Source: an uncultured Acidimicrobiaceae bacterium (lineage in GTDB: Bacteria; Actinomycetota; Acidimicrobiia; Acidimicrobiales; UBA10347). Taken from it: a DNA stretch of 64,000 bases. Numbering within the stretch: the stretch's first letter is position 1; each line of letters opens with the position of its first letter. Of the stretch, positions 28,496 through 38,032 are shown piece after piece. The stretch spans positions 124,001 through 188,000 of the forward strand of contig CAJJAG010000004.1 in NCBI GenBank assembly GCA_905182135.1, given 5' to 3'. The position numbers and the translations under genes were made by a program. Under the pieces are notes generated by a model. That model did no database searches, was not told the DNA's origin, and saw only the letters and a list, made by a program, of their open reading frames with translations.

Positions 28496-29650
28496 CTAGA
28501 GCGTTTCTGGCGCGTACCAGTCGAGCCATGCACCATGCGGATGACTTAATCCCAGCACCGTGCTGACCTCTGGCATTCCTCCACCCATTTCGACCCGGCC
28601 AACCAGTGAGTCGATAACTTCGCGTTCGATTGGTTGACCGAGTTCGGCGACCACACCTCGGCCTTCCAGGCTGTACCAGCGAACTCGTCGCCCACTCTCG
28701 CGAACTAGTTTCAGCACTGCCTTTTGGGTCGCTTCGGGCAGGTAGCACCATACCCATGTGGTGGTAATGACTAGAGCGGTATCGGCCGGGGCTTCAGCGA
28801 GTGCTTGGGCTACCCCGTCTACTGCATCCGCTCCGATAATTCGTTGAGGATGCGCTTGAGCAATCGTTATCGCTGCGGCCATGCGAGCATGGCGTTCGGG
28901 CTGACTTGGCCACAGACACGCTTGCAGCCAGCGGGCCTGGCTTGGGTCGGCGACCTGAACTGGCGAGCGGTCCACCCCCACCCTCCACGCGATGTCAGCA
29001 TGGGTGGAAGGAATCGTTGGTGCGCCGTTTCGTAATTCACACCGCAAGGTGAGCGCAGCGTTTGCGGGACCAGTAGCGATGGAGCGCTCCCCCGTCGTGT
29101 ACTCGATGCGGAACCGATCAATGTTCAGGTTGAGCCCGCCGCTTGCCCCTAGATCGATCCAAGACAGCGGCTCTTGTGATCGCTGGTACGCGTCGTTAAG
29201 CATCAGTGCAACTACCGCAGACCGGCCGACCTCGTTCGTCTGGGTCCGTTCATTCTGCATCAGCTCATCGATTGCAGATCGGTTAGTTAACACAGCGTCG
29301 GCGAAGACCGGCGCTACAGGCAGTGAGGACGTGCCGTCGTAGACGTGACGTAGCGGATGATCCAGCCCACCCAGCAATAGGTAATGCACAGCAGCAAAAA
29401 GCAGATTCGGTTGCTGAGCGTCCGGATCATGGCCAGCAATCAACTCCACGAGTTCCGGGTGATCGCCCAGATTCTCACAAACCTCGGCATAGGCCGGTTC
29501 GTCGTCGGCAAACGACGACGCTCCATAACTGCGATAGAAGTCAATCAGGTCGCCAAAGTCGGGCACCACTCGAAGGTACCCGATTGAGGCAGACTGTGAT
29601 GGTGGCCCTGTTCCTGAAACTCCTCCGAATCTCGTGTTCATCATGAGCAA
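28496..29650 (-). CDS. DUF2332 family protein
   Basis: 384 residues. The family is recognised from LIDFYRSYGASSFADDEPAY near the start, then HPELVELIAGHDPDAQQPNL, LSWIDLGASGGLNLNIDRF and the C-terminal HPHGAWLDWY. The GASGGLNLN glycine loop resembles a methyltransferase-like SAM-binding motif, but catalytic activity is not established. The domain begins at about residue 31, so the real start could be an internal codon, for example the region of residues 24-31. It converges on the stomatin gene. Confidence 0.85.
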   Translation of the reverse strand: MLMMNTRFGGVSGTGPPSQSASIGYLRVVPDFGDLIDFYRSYGASSFADDEPAYAEVCENLGDHPELVELIAGHDPDAQQPNLLFAAVHYLLLGGLDHPLRHVYDGTSSLPVAPVFADAVLTNRSAIDELMQNERTQTNEVGRSAVVALMLNDAYQRSQEPLSWIDLGASGGLNLNIDRFRIEYTTGERSIATGPANAALTLRCELRNGAPTIPSTHADIAWRVGVDRSPVQVADPSQARWLQACLWPSQPERHARMAAAITIAQAHPQRIIGADAVDGVAQALAEAPADTALVITTTWVWCYLPEATQKAVLKLVRESGRRVRWYSLEGRGVVAELGQPIEREVIDSLVGRVEMGGGMPEVSTVLGLSHPHGAWLDWYAPETL

Positions 29651-29934
29651 TGGCCAAGGAGGTCATGTCATCTCCACAGGTGGCAGCCGTAACAGCCAAC
29701 CGTTACACCCTGACTTACCCGTCGGTCAGAGAATGCTTCTCGACGCAGCCTCGTACACCAACTCAATTCGTCCCTCCAACCGTGCCAAGACCCTGACCAA
29801 CCCCTTCAACGTTGTCAATCGCGTAACGGCTCTAAACGCGCAACTTGACAACACGTTGTGGCATTGCCCTAGCGAGCTTCGATTACGTGGCTGACAGACA
29901 CCGGTTAGTGACAAATATCGTCTCGGTCCAGTTG

Positions 29935-30216
29935 ATGGTGCACCACTTGCAGGATTGCGCCATAGACGAGGAGCGCCGCGGCGAGACGATTGCGACAAAC
30001 CCAGCACGCTCGAAGGTGGCGACCTCGGAGTCGAACGAAGTGGAATCGAACGAAGTGGAATCGAACGAGGCGGAGTCGAACGAGGCGGAGTCGAACGAGG
30101 CCAGCAACACAGCAGCAGACCCGGCCTACCATCGAGCAACCCAAGCCCTGCTCGATGAACTCAAGCCGCTCCTGCACCAGCCCGGCGATAACCCGCTTCC
30201 GGATGCCCATGGCTGA
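29935..30216 (+). CDS. Small protein with ESNEV/ESNEA pentapeptide repeats
   Basis: A 93-codon frame from the ATG at 29935. A short polar head (IDEERRGETIATNPARS) leads into five ESNE(V/A) repeats and a helical tail (YHRATQALLDELKPLLHQPG). It overlaps the start of the next gene by 8 bp, in the manner of an operon partner, and the tail looks like a genuine helical peptide, which supports it being real. The reading frame through the minisatellite is intact on this strand, but it is open in other frames too, so it is not proof. No family recognised. Confidence 0.4.
   Translation: MVHHLQDCAIDEERRGETIATNPARSKVATSESNEVESNEVESNEAESNEAESNEASNTAADPAYHRATQALLDELKPLLHQPGDNPLPDAHG
30028..30102 (+). repeat. 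Five 15-bp tandem repeats
   Basis: Unit GARTCGAACGARGYG, five copies in register (15 bp each = five codons). Copies 1 and 2 end GTG; copies 3-5 end GCG or GCC. The repeat is in frame with the small gene at 29935 and adds or removes pentapeptides by whole units. Confidence 0.9.
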
Positions 30217-30907
30217 AGTAACCCAGCCCGTGAAACTCGACAAGCGTTATGCGGCGATTCTGCAATCCACTAAGAAGGACTTCGTCTCGGTGACAGGAGC
30301 CGACACTTATCTGGTGCAACACGGCGCTGCTCGGATCTCGACGATTGGATGGCCGGGTTGGCCTACCCGGTTGCGCACTGTTGAGCCGGTCATCGAGACG
30401 TTCGTCGCCGGACCCGAACACGTCACCGCAACAAGCAGCAACGATCCGTTCGTCGGAGCATGGGCGCCGTTAGCAGCTTGGCTGAACAATACGGTCCGAA
30501 CAGCCTTGGAAGAGGTTGGGGTTCTGTTGGCTGGCGTCGCGTACGTAACGGCCTCGCTGACCCCCAGCGGCATGCTCGAGGGCGTAGCGCACCTCGACGA
30601 TGATCAGTTCGTGCCCAGCGAATCGGTCTCCATGGTCGCAATAATTGGTGAGTTAGCCGGTCCACGCATGGCGACGAAACCCATCGGGCATCCTCCACTG
30701 CGACAGATGGCATCGCTGGCCTTTGCCTCCGAGACGCTCGATGCCTTTGCTAGTGACACGATGGACCATTGCGCCTCTGACGCCGACGAACTCGTGGTGT
30801 TCCCCCAATTCGGCCAACTTCATGTGGGACCGGCGGCTCATCATGTCGCGCAGCTGGCGCCGCTTCGACAGCTCCTCGTCATGCGCTCCGCCGTAATCCT
30901 GCCCTAG
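30209..30907 (+). CDS. Putative Fe(II)/2-oxoglutarate-oxygenase-like (cupin-fold) protein
   Basis: 232 residues (alternative start at 30203). The second half has the hallmarks of a double-stranded beta-helix oxygenase: GVAHLDDDQFVPSE holds a His-x-Asp pair, FPQFGQLHVGP holds a possible distal His, and RQLLVMRSAVI a possible Arg for the co-substrate. The first half is not recognised. The gene overlaps the small repeat-protein gene upstream. The spacing of motifs is plausible but no specific family is named, and the assignment is an inference. Confidence 0.5.
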   Translation: MAEVTQPVKLDKRYAAILQSTKKDFVSVTGADTYLVQHGAARISTIGWPGWPTRLRTVEPVIETFVAGPEHVTATSSNDPFVGAWAPLAAWLNNTVRTALEEVGVLLAGVAYVTASLTPSGMLEGVAHLDDDQFVPSESVSMVAIIGELAGPRMATKPIGHPPLRQMASLAFASETLDAFASDTMDHCASDADELVVFPQFGQLHVGPAAHHVAQLAPLRQLLVMRSAVILP

Positions 30908-31128
30908 TCATTGCGCCGCTGTCTCTGCGTCGCCCCCGATCACGGGTAGTCCGGCTTTCGAGCAGCACTCCGTCGATAACACTGACTCGCTTTACGTTGA
31001 CAACGTGGAAATGCGGCCGGCTGTGACTCAGGCCAAAGAAACTTTCGCCCGACGCTGACGCAACCAAGTGTCACGGTCAAATATCTGCATGTGGCCGCTG
31101 ATCAGCTAGAAGATCGTTTTGTTCAAAT

Positions 31129-32373
31129 TCAAGACACTGCCACATTCGCGTTCTGAACGTTCGACGTTGGAAGAGCAGGAAGCCCCCATGAAATGACGAA
31201 GGCCACGATCAGAAAGACAGCTGTACCGATAAGCGCGGCTGGGAACCCTCCGACCAGGAACAGAAATCCCGAAAGCAACGTCCCGACCAACCTGCCCCCA
31301 GCATTTGCCGAGTAATAAAAGCCCACATCAAGCGCTGTCTCGTCGTCGCTCGTCGAGTACGCCAAGATCAGATACGAATGCACCGATGAGGTGAGCGCGA
31401 ACATGATGCCGAAGCCGACCAGCCCGACAACAGTGATCACCGCTTTGAGTTCATCCATCACTACCGATACAGCGATAAGTATCGCTGTGGCGGCCATCGG
31501 CAGCAAGAGTCCGAAGGCGCCAAGCGGCGTGCCACGCAACGCTGATAGGACGCGCGGTGCTAGCGATTGAACGATGCCGTATCCGATCACCCAGCAGGCC
31601 AAAAAGGCTCCGATCGCTTCATAAGTCCACGCCAATGCTTCATCGAGAAACACTGGCAGGGCTACAACAAACCAGATATCCCGGGACCCAAACAAGAAGA
31701 ATCGGGCGGCCGCCAGCCGTTGAATCGCCGGTGACTTATTCAGCACGGCGCCTAACTCGGTCTTCTGTTTCGAGCGCCCGACATTTTCTAGCGAGACAAT
31801 CACGAACAACAGAACTGCCGCCAGAGCGACCGCCATGATGACCAACGCACCGTCAAAGCCACGCCAACTCAGCAATGCTGCCCCGACAAAAAACCCGATG
31901 CCCTTCAACGTATTCTTTGATCCTGTCAGGACCGCAACCAGCCGGAAGAGGTTTCCTTCTGAGGCAACAAACTTTACGGTGGCCTTTGAACTGATCTTGG
32001 TCAGATCCTTTGCGATTCCTGAAAGCGCCTGAACCACCATCACCCACCCAACAGCTACCCACTCGCGCCACGACGGGTCGTGCAATGTCAGTGCCAAAAG
32101 AGCAACGATCTGAAGTGCTAAACCAACAATGAGCGTGCGCCGTAACCCATAGTTGGCGCCAACCCAACCGCCGACCAGGTTGGTAAACACCCCGAACAAT
32201 TCGTAGAGCACAAACAACAACGCGAGGGAAGCGGGGCTGTAGCCAAGGTCATGGAAATACAGGAGCACGAGCATGCGCAGCGCACCATCGGTGACGGTGA
32301 ACGCCCAATACGCGCTGGTCACGATGGCATACGAACGCAAGCTCATCGAATTGACGCTGTTCGGTACGTTCAC
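31129..32373 (-). CDS. arsJ: ArsJ-like MFS transporter (organoarsenical efflux)
   Basis: 414 residues with 12 membrane segments. The sequence signature is that of ArsJ rather than a generic MFS: AYWAFTVTDGALRMLVLLYF near the start, LFGVFTNLVGGWVGANYGLR, QALSGIAKDLTKISSKATVK and LVAVLTGSKNTLKGIGFFV. ArsJ exports 1-arseno-3-phosphoglycerate made by a dedicated GAPDH. No GAPDH or other ars gene is nearby in this window, so its partner must be elsewhere or the substrate may differ. The start may be the GTG at 32373 or the ATG at 32346; neither has a clear ribosome-binding site. Confidence 0.75.
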   Translation of the reverse strand: MNVPNSVNSMSLRSYAIVTSAYWAFTVTDGALRMLVLLYFHDLGYSPASLALLFVLYELFGVFTNLVGGWVGANYGLRRTLIVGLALQIVALLALTLHDPSWREWVAVGWVMVVQALSGIAKDLTKISSKATVKFVASEGNLFRLVAVLTGSKNTLKGIGFFVGAALLSWRGFDGALVIMAVALAAVLLFVIVSLENVGRSKQKTELGAVLNKSPAIQRLAAARFFLFGSRDIWFVVALPVFLDEALAWTYEAIGAFLACWVIGYGIVQSLAPRVLSALRGTPLGAFGLLLPMAATAILIAVSVVMDELKAVITVVGLVGFGIMFALTSSVHSYLILAYSTSDDETALDVGFYYSANAGGRLVGTLLSGFLFLVGGFPAALIGTAVFLIVAFVISWGLPALPTSNVQNANVAVS

Positions 32374-32619
32374 AACGTCAGTCTTCTACAAAGATCACGT
32401 GGTACTGGGACAAGCACGCTAGACGCATCACAACGACAACCTGTCGCCGACCGAAGCGCTCGCCACAAGCTTTGAACCGGTCGTAGCCAATCAGTTAAAT
32501 CGGCTGCACCCCGCAAGGCTTCTTCAGTTCCACCGTGGCCCATCAGAGCTCGTTGGCACCTCGCGTCTTTCCCATTAACTTTGCCATCGAAGGATGCACT
32601 CGTAACCACTGACGAAGGA

Positions 32620-33093
32620 TTATGCGTGCAACCCATCTGGCCACAGAATCGGCTCAATCACGCGTAAATAGTCAACCAAACGCGCCGCCATCTCGAATGC
32701 GAGCTCTGGGTCGTCGAGATCCGGATCGAGCCAGACATCAGATACGCGCCGCCAATTCTCTGCGCCCAGAAACACGCCAGCCTGCGCTTCGTCACCCAAC
32801 TCTGAACGCCATGCCGCTTCGTGCATGAGGAGCTGCTGGAGCAGCCGTTCGTTGTGCTCTAGCTCCTTGTATTCAGCGTGAAACCCAACCTCGATGGCCA
32901 TGCCGTCGCAGCCATCGACATGGCGTCGAGGAATCAGTTGTGCTTCGTAGTGAGCCCGATTTGGTTTGGCGCCACCGAACCACACCTTGACGCCCCGTCG
33001 GTGCCACCGAAGCTGCATCCGCTCGGTATCGACCGTCGCCAAAGACCGAACGGCATCAGCGACCTGTTCGAACAGGGTCGTCTCAAACGTCAT
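32620..33093 (-). CDS. Hypothetical protein, conserved-looking
   Basis: 157 residues from the ATG at 33093. It is rich in charged and aromatic residues (MQLRWHRRGVKVWFGGAKPN, HYEAQLIPRRHVDG, VGFHAEYKELEHNERLLQQL, AENWRRVSDVWLDPDLDDPE). The compact composition, codon-like character and Arg/Trp pattern suggest a folded cytosolic protein. I do not recognise a family. Flanking gaps of about 250 bp on both sides leave it as a single unit. Confidence 0.65.
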   Translation of the reverse strand: MTFETTLFEQVADAVRSLATVDTERMQLRWHRRGVKVWFGGAKPNRAHYEAQLIPRRHVDGCDGMAIEVGFHAEYKELEHNERLLQQLLMHEAAWRSELGDEAQAGVFLGAENWRRVSDVWLDPDLDDPELAFEMAARLVDYLRVIEPILWPDGLHA

Positions 33094-33360
33094 GCAGTTC
33101 GCTCTTGAAACCGGCGAGATGCGACATGTTCGATCATGGCGACACGGGCTTCGACAACATGGCAGCAAGGTAGCGGCCCATCAATGCGTCGTGTCGCCCA
33201 TTGTTTAATCTGCCGGCATAGGGGCTTAACGATGCCACCCGCCGCCATTGGACGATGCGCCACTCACAGCCGCCCTCTCAATGCTGATGACACTATGCGA
33301 ACAATGAATCAGTAGCAGCGTTGCAGCTGACGCGAGAGTGCTGACTAGCACCGCAATTTA

Positions 33361-34905
33361 AACCGAGTTCAGCTCGAATCCCTGATACCCAGCAGCGGCA
33401 ACTGCATTACGCCGCTCGACGTAGGGTGGAAACCCGAGCAGAGGCATAAATACCCTCGTCTTACCCGGCACATTCGCACCCATGTACCACGAATTACACG
33501 ATGGGGAGAGCGTCTGATTCGCAACGTTGTTCACGTGTAGTACCCATTTTCAGAAGCGTCTTCGGTGGCCTAAATCGACGTAAGCCCTGCCTCGTTCATA
33601 TGAACATGCAGTCAGCGATCCACTCAACATGCTGCTCGATCGACGCCACCATATTGGTCAGCACCCATGGGCTTCCGGGGCCCGAGATAGGCGCGGGCCC
33701 AGCTGCCCAGCTGTCTTGAATTCGTTGTCCATTACGACCTTGCAGGTCCATACGCAAAGCGGTTCCCGTCCTGGCATCGAATCCCGTAGCGAAAACCAGC
33801 GTGTCGATCTCGTGCATGGTCTGACCCGCCTCTACACCAGCTGCAGTTATTGCTGAGATTGGTGCGGTACTTGCATCGACCAGTAACACGTTGTCGCGGT
33901 TGAAGGTCTCGAAGTAGTTCGTGTCGACGACAATGCGCTTGCAACCAATGACATGCTGTCGGCTTCGTAATGCCGCAGTCTTTGCATCGTGCACGATGTC
34001 GCCGATCTTGCCACGCACGAACTCGGCCACAATCTCGTTGGCCGCTGGGTCGATGATCGCATCGTTGAATGCCCACATAAAGGTTGTGCCGCCAACCTGC
34101 TACCGGCGTTCCATCTCCTCATGTTGTTGTTCAGGCGTTAGATCAAACGCCGAGAGCCGGGCATCGGCAACGTAGGGAAACCCATAGGCACCGGGCATCG
34201 CGTTGTTCCCAGCTCGAAACGCTAGATAGTCGGCCTTCACGTCTCCGATATCGGTCGGGCTCAACGTGCGGTTGCGGGCAGCGACCGTGGACTGCGCCGT
34301 ACGTTCAAAAACAGTGAGATGACCAGACTGTTCGGCCAGTACCGGTATCGCCTGCACCCCTGACGACCCAGTGCCGATAATACCAACCGGTTTGCCGGCA
34401 AGGTCGACTCCGTCGTGCGGCCAGCGAACTGCGTGTAGGACGTCACCGGCGAAGGAGTCCAACCCTGCGATGTCAGGAGTATTCGTAGAGGACAGGCAGC
34501 CGGTCGCCATGATGAGGAAACGAGCGACCGTCTTTTGGCCGTCGTCGGTCTCAACGCGCCAGCGGTCCTGCGTCTCGTCGTAGCTAGCGCCGAGGAATCT
34601 GGTCTCAAAGCGAAAGTGCTGTCGCAAGTCGAAGCGATCGGCGACGTGATTCAGATAACTCAAAATCTCGGGTTGGGGAGCGTAGCGCTGGCTCCACGTC
34701 CACTCTTGTTGCAGCTCGGTATCGAATTGGTAGGAGTACTCCATGCTCTCGACGTCGCAGCGGGCACCTGGGTAGCGGTTCCACTACCACGTGCCGCCAA
34801 CGTCGTCGCCAGACTCGAACCCTTGCACCGTAAACCCGCAGGAACGCGGCTCGTGGACCATAGACATGCCGGCGAACTCGGCCCCGACCACTGCTGTATC
34901 AATCA
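33361..34905 (-). pseudogene. Baeyer-Villiger monooxygenase, broken by several nonsense codons and frameshifts
   Basis: Homology continues from DTAVVGAEFAGMSMV and GDDVGGTW at the start to GANVPGKTRVFMPLLG and RRNAVAAAGYQGFEL at 33361. In between, an in-frame TAG replaces the tyrosine/tryptophan after VGGTW (about 34785), a second TAG interrupts EMERR*QVGGTTFMWAFNDA (34100), and a TGA with at least one further frame change (from about 33596) separates the helical region from the C-terminus, where HVNNVANQTLSPSCNSWYMG survives. The dinucleotide and GTGSSGVQ motifs remain readable. At least three independent lesions; inactive. Confidence 0.85.
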
Positions 34906-36104
34906 TGGGGCAAACCCTGGTTTTCGGCACGCGGGGAAGAGGGACCGGCGAACGCCATGAATGCGGCAGCGGCGATTCCCATAAACACAGCGTTGACGCC
35001 GATCGCAAACGAAATCGAAACGGCATCGGCCAGGAGGCCACTCAACACGGGTGAAACAACAACACCAATGTCGCCAAAGGTTCGATACAGACCCATCGCT
35101 GCACCTCGCTGGTCTTCGCTCACTAAGTCCGCAACATACGCTGCTGGAGCCGGCCCGGTTATCGACGAGCCAAACGCTGACATCGTCAGTCCAACGATGA
35201 ATAGCGGTAAAGAGTCGGCGACGGCCACGATGCCAATGCCAACAGCAATCAGTGTGGCCGTCGGAACGATGATCATCTTGCGCCCAAATCGATCGGTCGC
35301 AGCTCCAGCCGGCCAGATGAGCAGAACGCCAATCATGCCTAGCGCGGTAAAGAGCACCCCGAGCTCGTCGACCTTGAGCCCAAACGACTCGCTCAGTTGC
35401 AACGGGACCAGCGTCTGACGCACACCGGCCCGGACCGAAAAGACGCCGACCGTGACCAGTCCTACGAGCAGAAAGTCGTGAGATCGCAGCAACGCCCACC
35501 GCGATGTTTGGGCCGTCGTCGTTTCCTTCTCAGCCCCGGTTTCGGCCGCCGTCCACGTTTCAGGTAGCCGGAAGAAGCTGTACACCGCGGTCAACACTCC
35601 AGCGACCGCCACGACATAGAACGGCATCGACAGGTCGTAACGATCCGCAATCAGCCCGCCGAGGGCAGGCCCGAATCCAACGCCTACAAGCAAGGCACCT
35701 TGGTTTACGGCAATAAACCGACCGCGCTGTTCGGGAAGGGCAATGTCCAGCAGATAGATCGTGGCTCCCGTCATGTACAACGCCGATCCCAGGCCAGCGA
35801 CGAAGCGGAACCCAAGCAGGACCCAAATCGTGTTCGCTAACCCCGACCCAAACATGCCAACGGCACTCACGAGCGGTCCACCGATCAGCAACTTGCGGCG
35901 TCCACTTCGGTCAGCGACGATCCCAGCGGGCACATTGGTCAACAGCCGCGCCAGACCAAACGCAGTCACCGTCGCGCCGACAAGCGAAGTCGACACACCG
36001 AAGCTGTCCGCGTACAACGGCAAGATTGGGCTAACGATGCCCTGACCTGCCATCACCAGCACTGTCGAGATACAAATCGCTATGAGCTGTTCGTATTTTT
36101 TCAC
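34899..36104 (-). CDS. MFS transporter
   Basis: 401 residues from the GTG at 36104, with 12 membrane segments and the MFS motif GIVADRSGRRKLLIGG in the loop after segment 2 and AGAATDRFGRKMIIV in the second half (DHA1-like). The C-terminus overlaps the start of the BVMO pseudogene (the stop lies inside its ATGATTGA start), so the two once formed an operon, probably import or export of the BVMO substrate. The transporter frame is intact although its partner is broken. The start is uncertain because no ribosome-binding site is visible upstream of the GTG. Confidence 0.85.
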   Translation of the reverse strand: MKKYEQLIAICISTVLVMAGQGIVSPILPLYADSFGVSTSLVGATVTAFGLARLLTNVPAGIVADRSGRRKLLIGGPLVSAVGMFGSGLANTIWVLLGFRFVAGLGSALYMTGATIYLLDIALPEQRGRFIAVNQGALLVGVGFGPALGGLIADRYDLSMPFYVVAVAGVLTAVYSFFRLPETWTAAETGAEKETTTAQTSRWALLRSHDFLLVGLVTVGVFSVRAGVRQTLVPLQLSESFGLKVDELGVLFTALGMIGVLLIWPAGAATDRFGRKMIIVPTATLIAVGIGIVAVADSLPLFIVGLTMSAFGSSITGPAPAAYVADLVSEDQRGAAMGLYRTFGDIGVVVSPVLSGLLADAVSISFAIGVNAVFMGIAAAAFMAFAGPSSPRAENQGLPHD

Positions 36105-37397
36105 GCAGATAAGTGCCCGGTCTGCTCCAACGGCGTGAAGCTCGTCGAGACAGCAGACGACGCAACGGCAGACACTCTTGCCGCAGTCCAACAAGCACTG
36201 CCATTGCCCCTAAGGCCTGCACCCGTGGATCCCTTCCTGCAGAACCATGAGGCGAAGCACCGGATGGAGCGAAAGGCCCAAGCCTGGTCCGAAAGATCGG
36301 GAATTCCTGCACGCAAACAACGGCTGTCGCGAATTGCTGCTGCGCTGACAGCCACACCATCGAACGGGCCGTGCTTCATGGCGCAAGGTTTGTTGGCGAG
36401 GCTCGGGCTTGGGTCACACCAACTTCGCAACCCAAAAATTGGTCGGACTGGGCCAGTGCCCCGAGCCCAGCCGACACCCACAAGATCGACGACTATTCGC
36501 TTACGGTTCTCGGGAGCTATCTCGATGACAGGTTCGGGTTCGGTAAAACCCACCACGTTGTCAGAGCGGGCTTGCGGCGCAGGGCGGGCAACCCTGCCGA
36601 TACGCGGTGCATTTGACAACCATTCTCGCGCTGCAACAACCATCACGGACCGAGCGTAGGTCGCGATCTACTCGCAGCCCGGCTTTGCCAAAGGCGTCAG
36701 TCGATGTTGTAGCCACCAAAAAGGTTCTTCCCACCTTGTCCACTTTCAGAGCTGCGGTCATTTTGAAGGATATGACGCTCGAATTCGGCGCCTGCGATCA
36801 CGCTCTGCTCCTGTGACTTATCAACAGCATCGGCCTGGCCATTGGCGACCGAGCGTTGACCCACGATGTCTCCACCGAGGCACTCGCCCGACCCTTCTCT
36901 CGATCGAGCCGAGTGAAACGGCCAGTGACCAGACCGTCGCTCTTGGCACCCGCCGGCCGGTGGTAGCCCAAGACGGTCTAGGCCGGAAGAAGCCAGACGA
37001 GAGCATGCGCATACGGCAACACGCTTCTCATTGTCGACCCGAGTGCTCAGCGGTGAACTAGTCACCGTTGCCGCTCAAACCGCACCTGCCAGCGCCGATG
37101 AGACACTCGACATCGATGACATGACCGACAAGGCGAAAGGAAGCTCCAATCATCCCATCGCGACTGCGCTGGTTGAGCCAGACGGCTTTGTCGAAGCCCT
37201 CGGCGGCGCCGATCAACTCGGCTAGCTAATCAAGGCCCATCGTCATCGTCCGCTAGAGCCCCGGTAGATGCGAGCCAGCCCATTTCGAGTTTCCTGAAAG
37301 TTCTGGGTCGGCCAACTGATGAATTCGCCGACTACCTTCGGGGCATGGACGTACCCATGTCGAACATGCCTACCTCCGCGGGCATGTTTGCGGCCTG
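36105..37397. other. 1.3-kb stretch with no convincing gene
   Basis: Several frames are open, but none matches a known family. A few short pieces look protein-like: plus-strand ADETLDIDDMTDKAKGSSNH with ATALVEPDGFVEALGG ending at a TAG at 37223, and plus-strand THKIDDYSLTVLGSYLDDRF at about 36480-36540. They may be eroded relics. I make no gene call. Confidence 0.45.
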
Positions 37398-37766
37398 TTG
37401 GCCACGGGTCGAGCGAACGGAGCGCCGCAGATGTCCATGGTCGCCTACGATTGGGATGGCTCCGACATAGTGATCTCATGTCGCTCTCAGGCATCGAAGT
37501 ACATGAATGCAAGCCGCAACCCTGCGGTCATGTTTGCGGTCCCTGACGATCTCGACAACCTGACCGTAAGCGGCACAGCGATCTGCCACGACGGCGGCGC
37601 ATTGCGAGATCAGCTCACTGAGCGACTCCGTGACCGACTGGCAGACGGCTACACCTGGGCAAGCACCATGCTCAATGCTGAACTCGAGACTGGGCTTGAC
37701 GATGCAGGTCGGGTCATCATTCAAATCACCCCATCGGCCGTGAGTCTGCTCAAGCTCCAGGGTTAG
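37398..37766 (+). CDS. PPOX-family (pyridoxamine-phosphate-oxidase-like) flavin/F420 protein, N-terminus uncertain
   Basis: About 122 residues. The core is a split-barrel start (LLATGRANGAPQMSMVAYDW), SCRSQASKYMNASRNPAVMF and a helical tail (RLADGYTWASTMLN) typical of PPOX-type F420/FMN-binding proteins. The usual ATG-started N-terminal strand is missing in this frame: the listed start is a TTG, and a plausible N-terminal piece with ATG codons (MDVPMSNMPTSAGMF) lies in another frame just upstream. This may be a +1 frameshift, or a real but atypical start. Confidence 0.65.
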   Translation: MATGRANGAPQMSMVAYDWDGSDIVISCRSQASKYMNASRNPAVMFAVPDDLDNLTVSGTAICHDGGALRDQLTERLRDRLADGYTWASTMLNAELETGLDDAGRVIIQITPSAVSLLKLQG

Positions 37767-38032
37767 TGCCGCGAACACACGTGAACAGCTAGCTCGACCT
37801 GCTCATAATGCGGTTCCAGCCAGCCAACGACACGACGCCGTTTCTGCCTGACATCATTGAACTGGACGTCGACGACAGCTAGAGCGTCGCCCATGGACGG
37901 ACGATGTTGGCCCCGGGGCTACCACCAAATAATTCGCGCCCGCCACCTTCGGCACCACGTCCGTGACTACGTTAGTACTTACCCCAGCGGCTCATCTACA
38001 ATCGCCCACCTCTACCTCCGGACACAACTTTC

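Noticed and set aside
30908-31128. Possible small gene between the cupin-like gene and the ArsJ-like gene
   Set aside because: Open frames are short and not family-like; the gap is within normal promoter and terminator size.
36101-36659. Overlapping plus and minus open frames of 170-180 codons
   Set aside because: They overlap on opposite strands, neither has family similarity, and both have Arg/Ser/Ala-rich composition.
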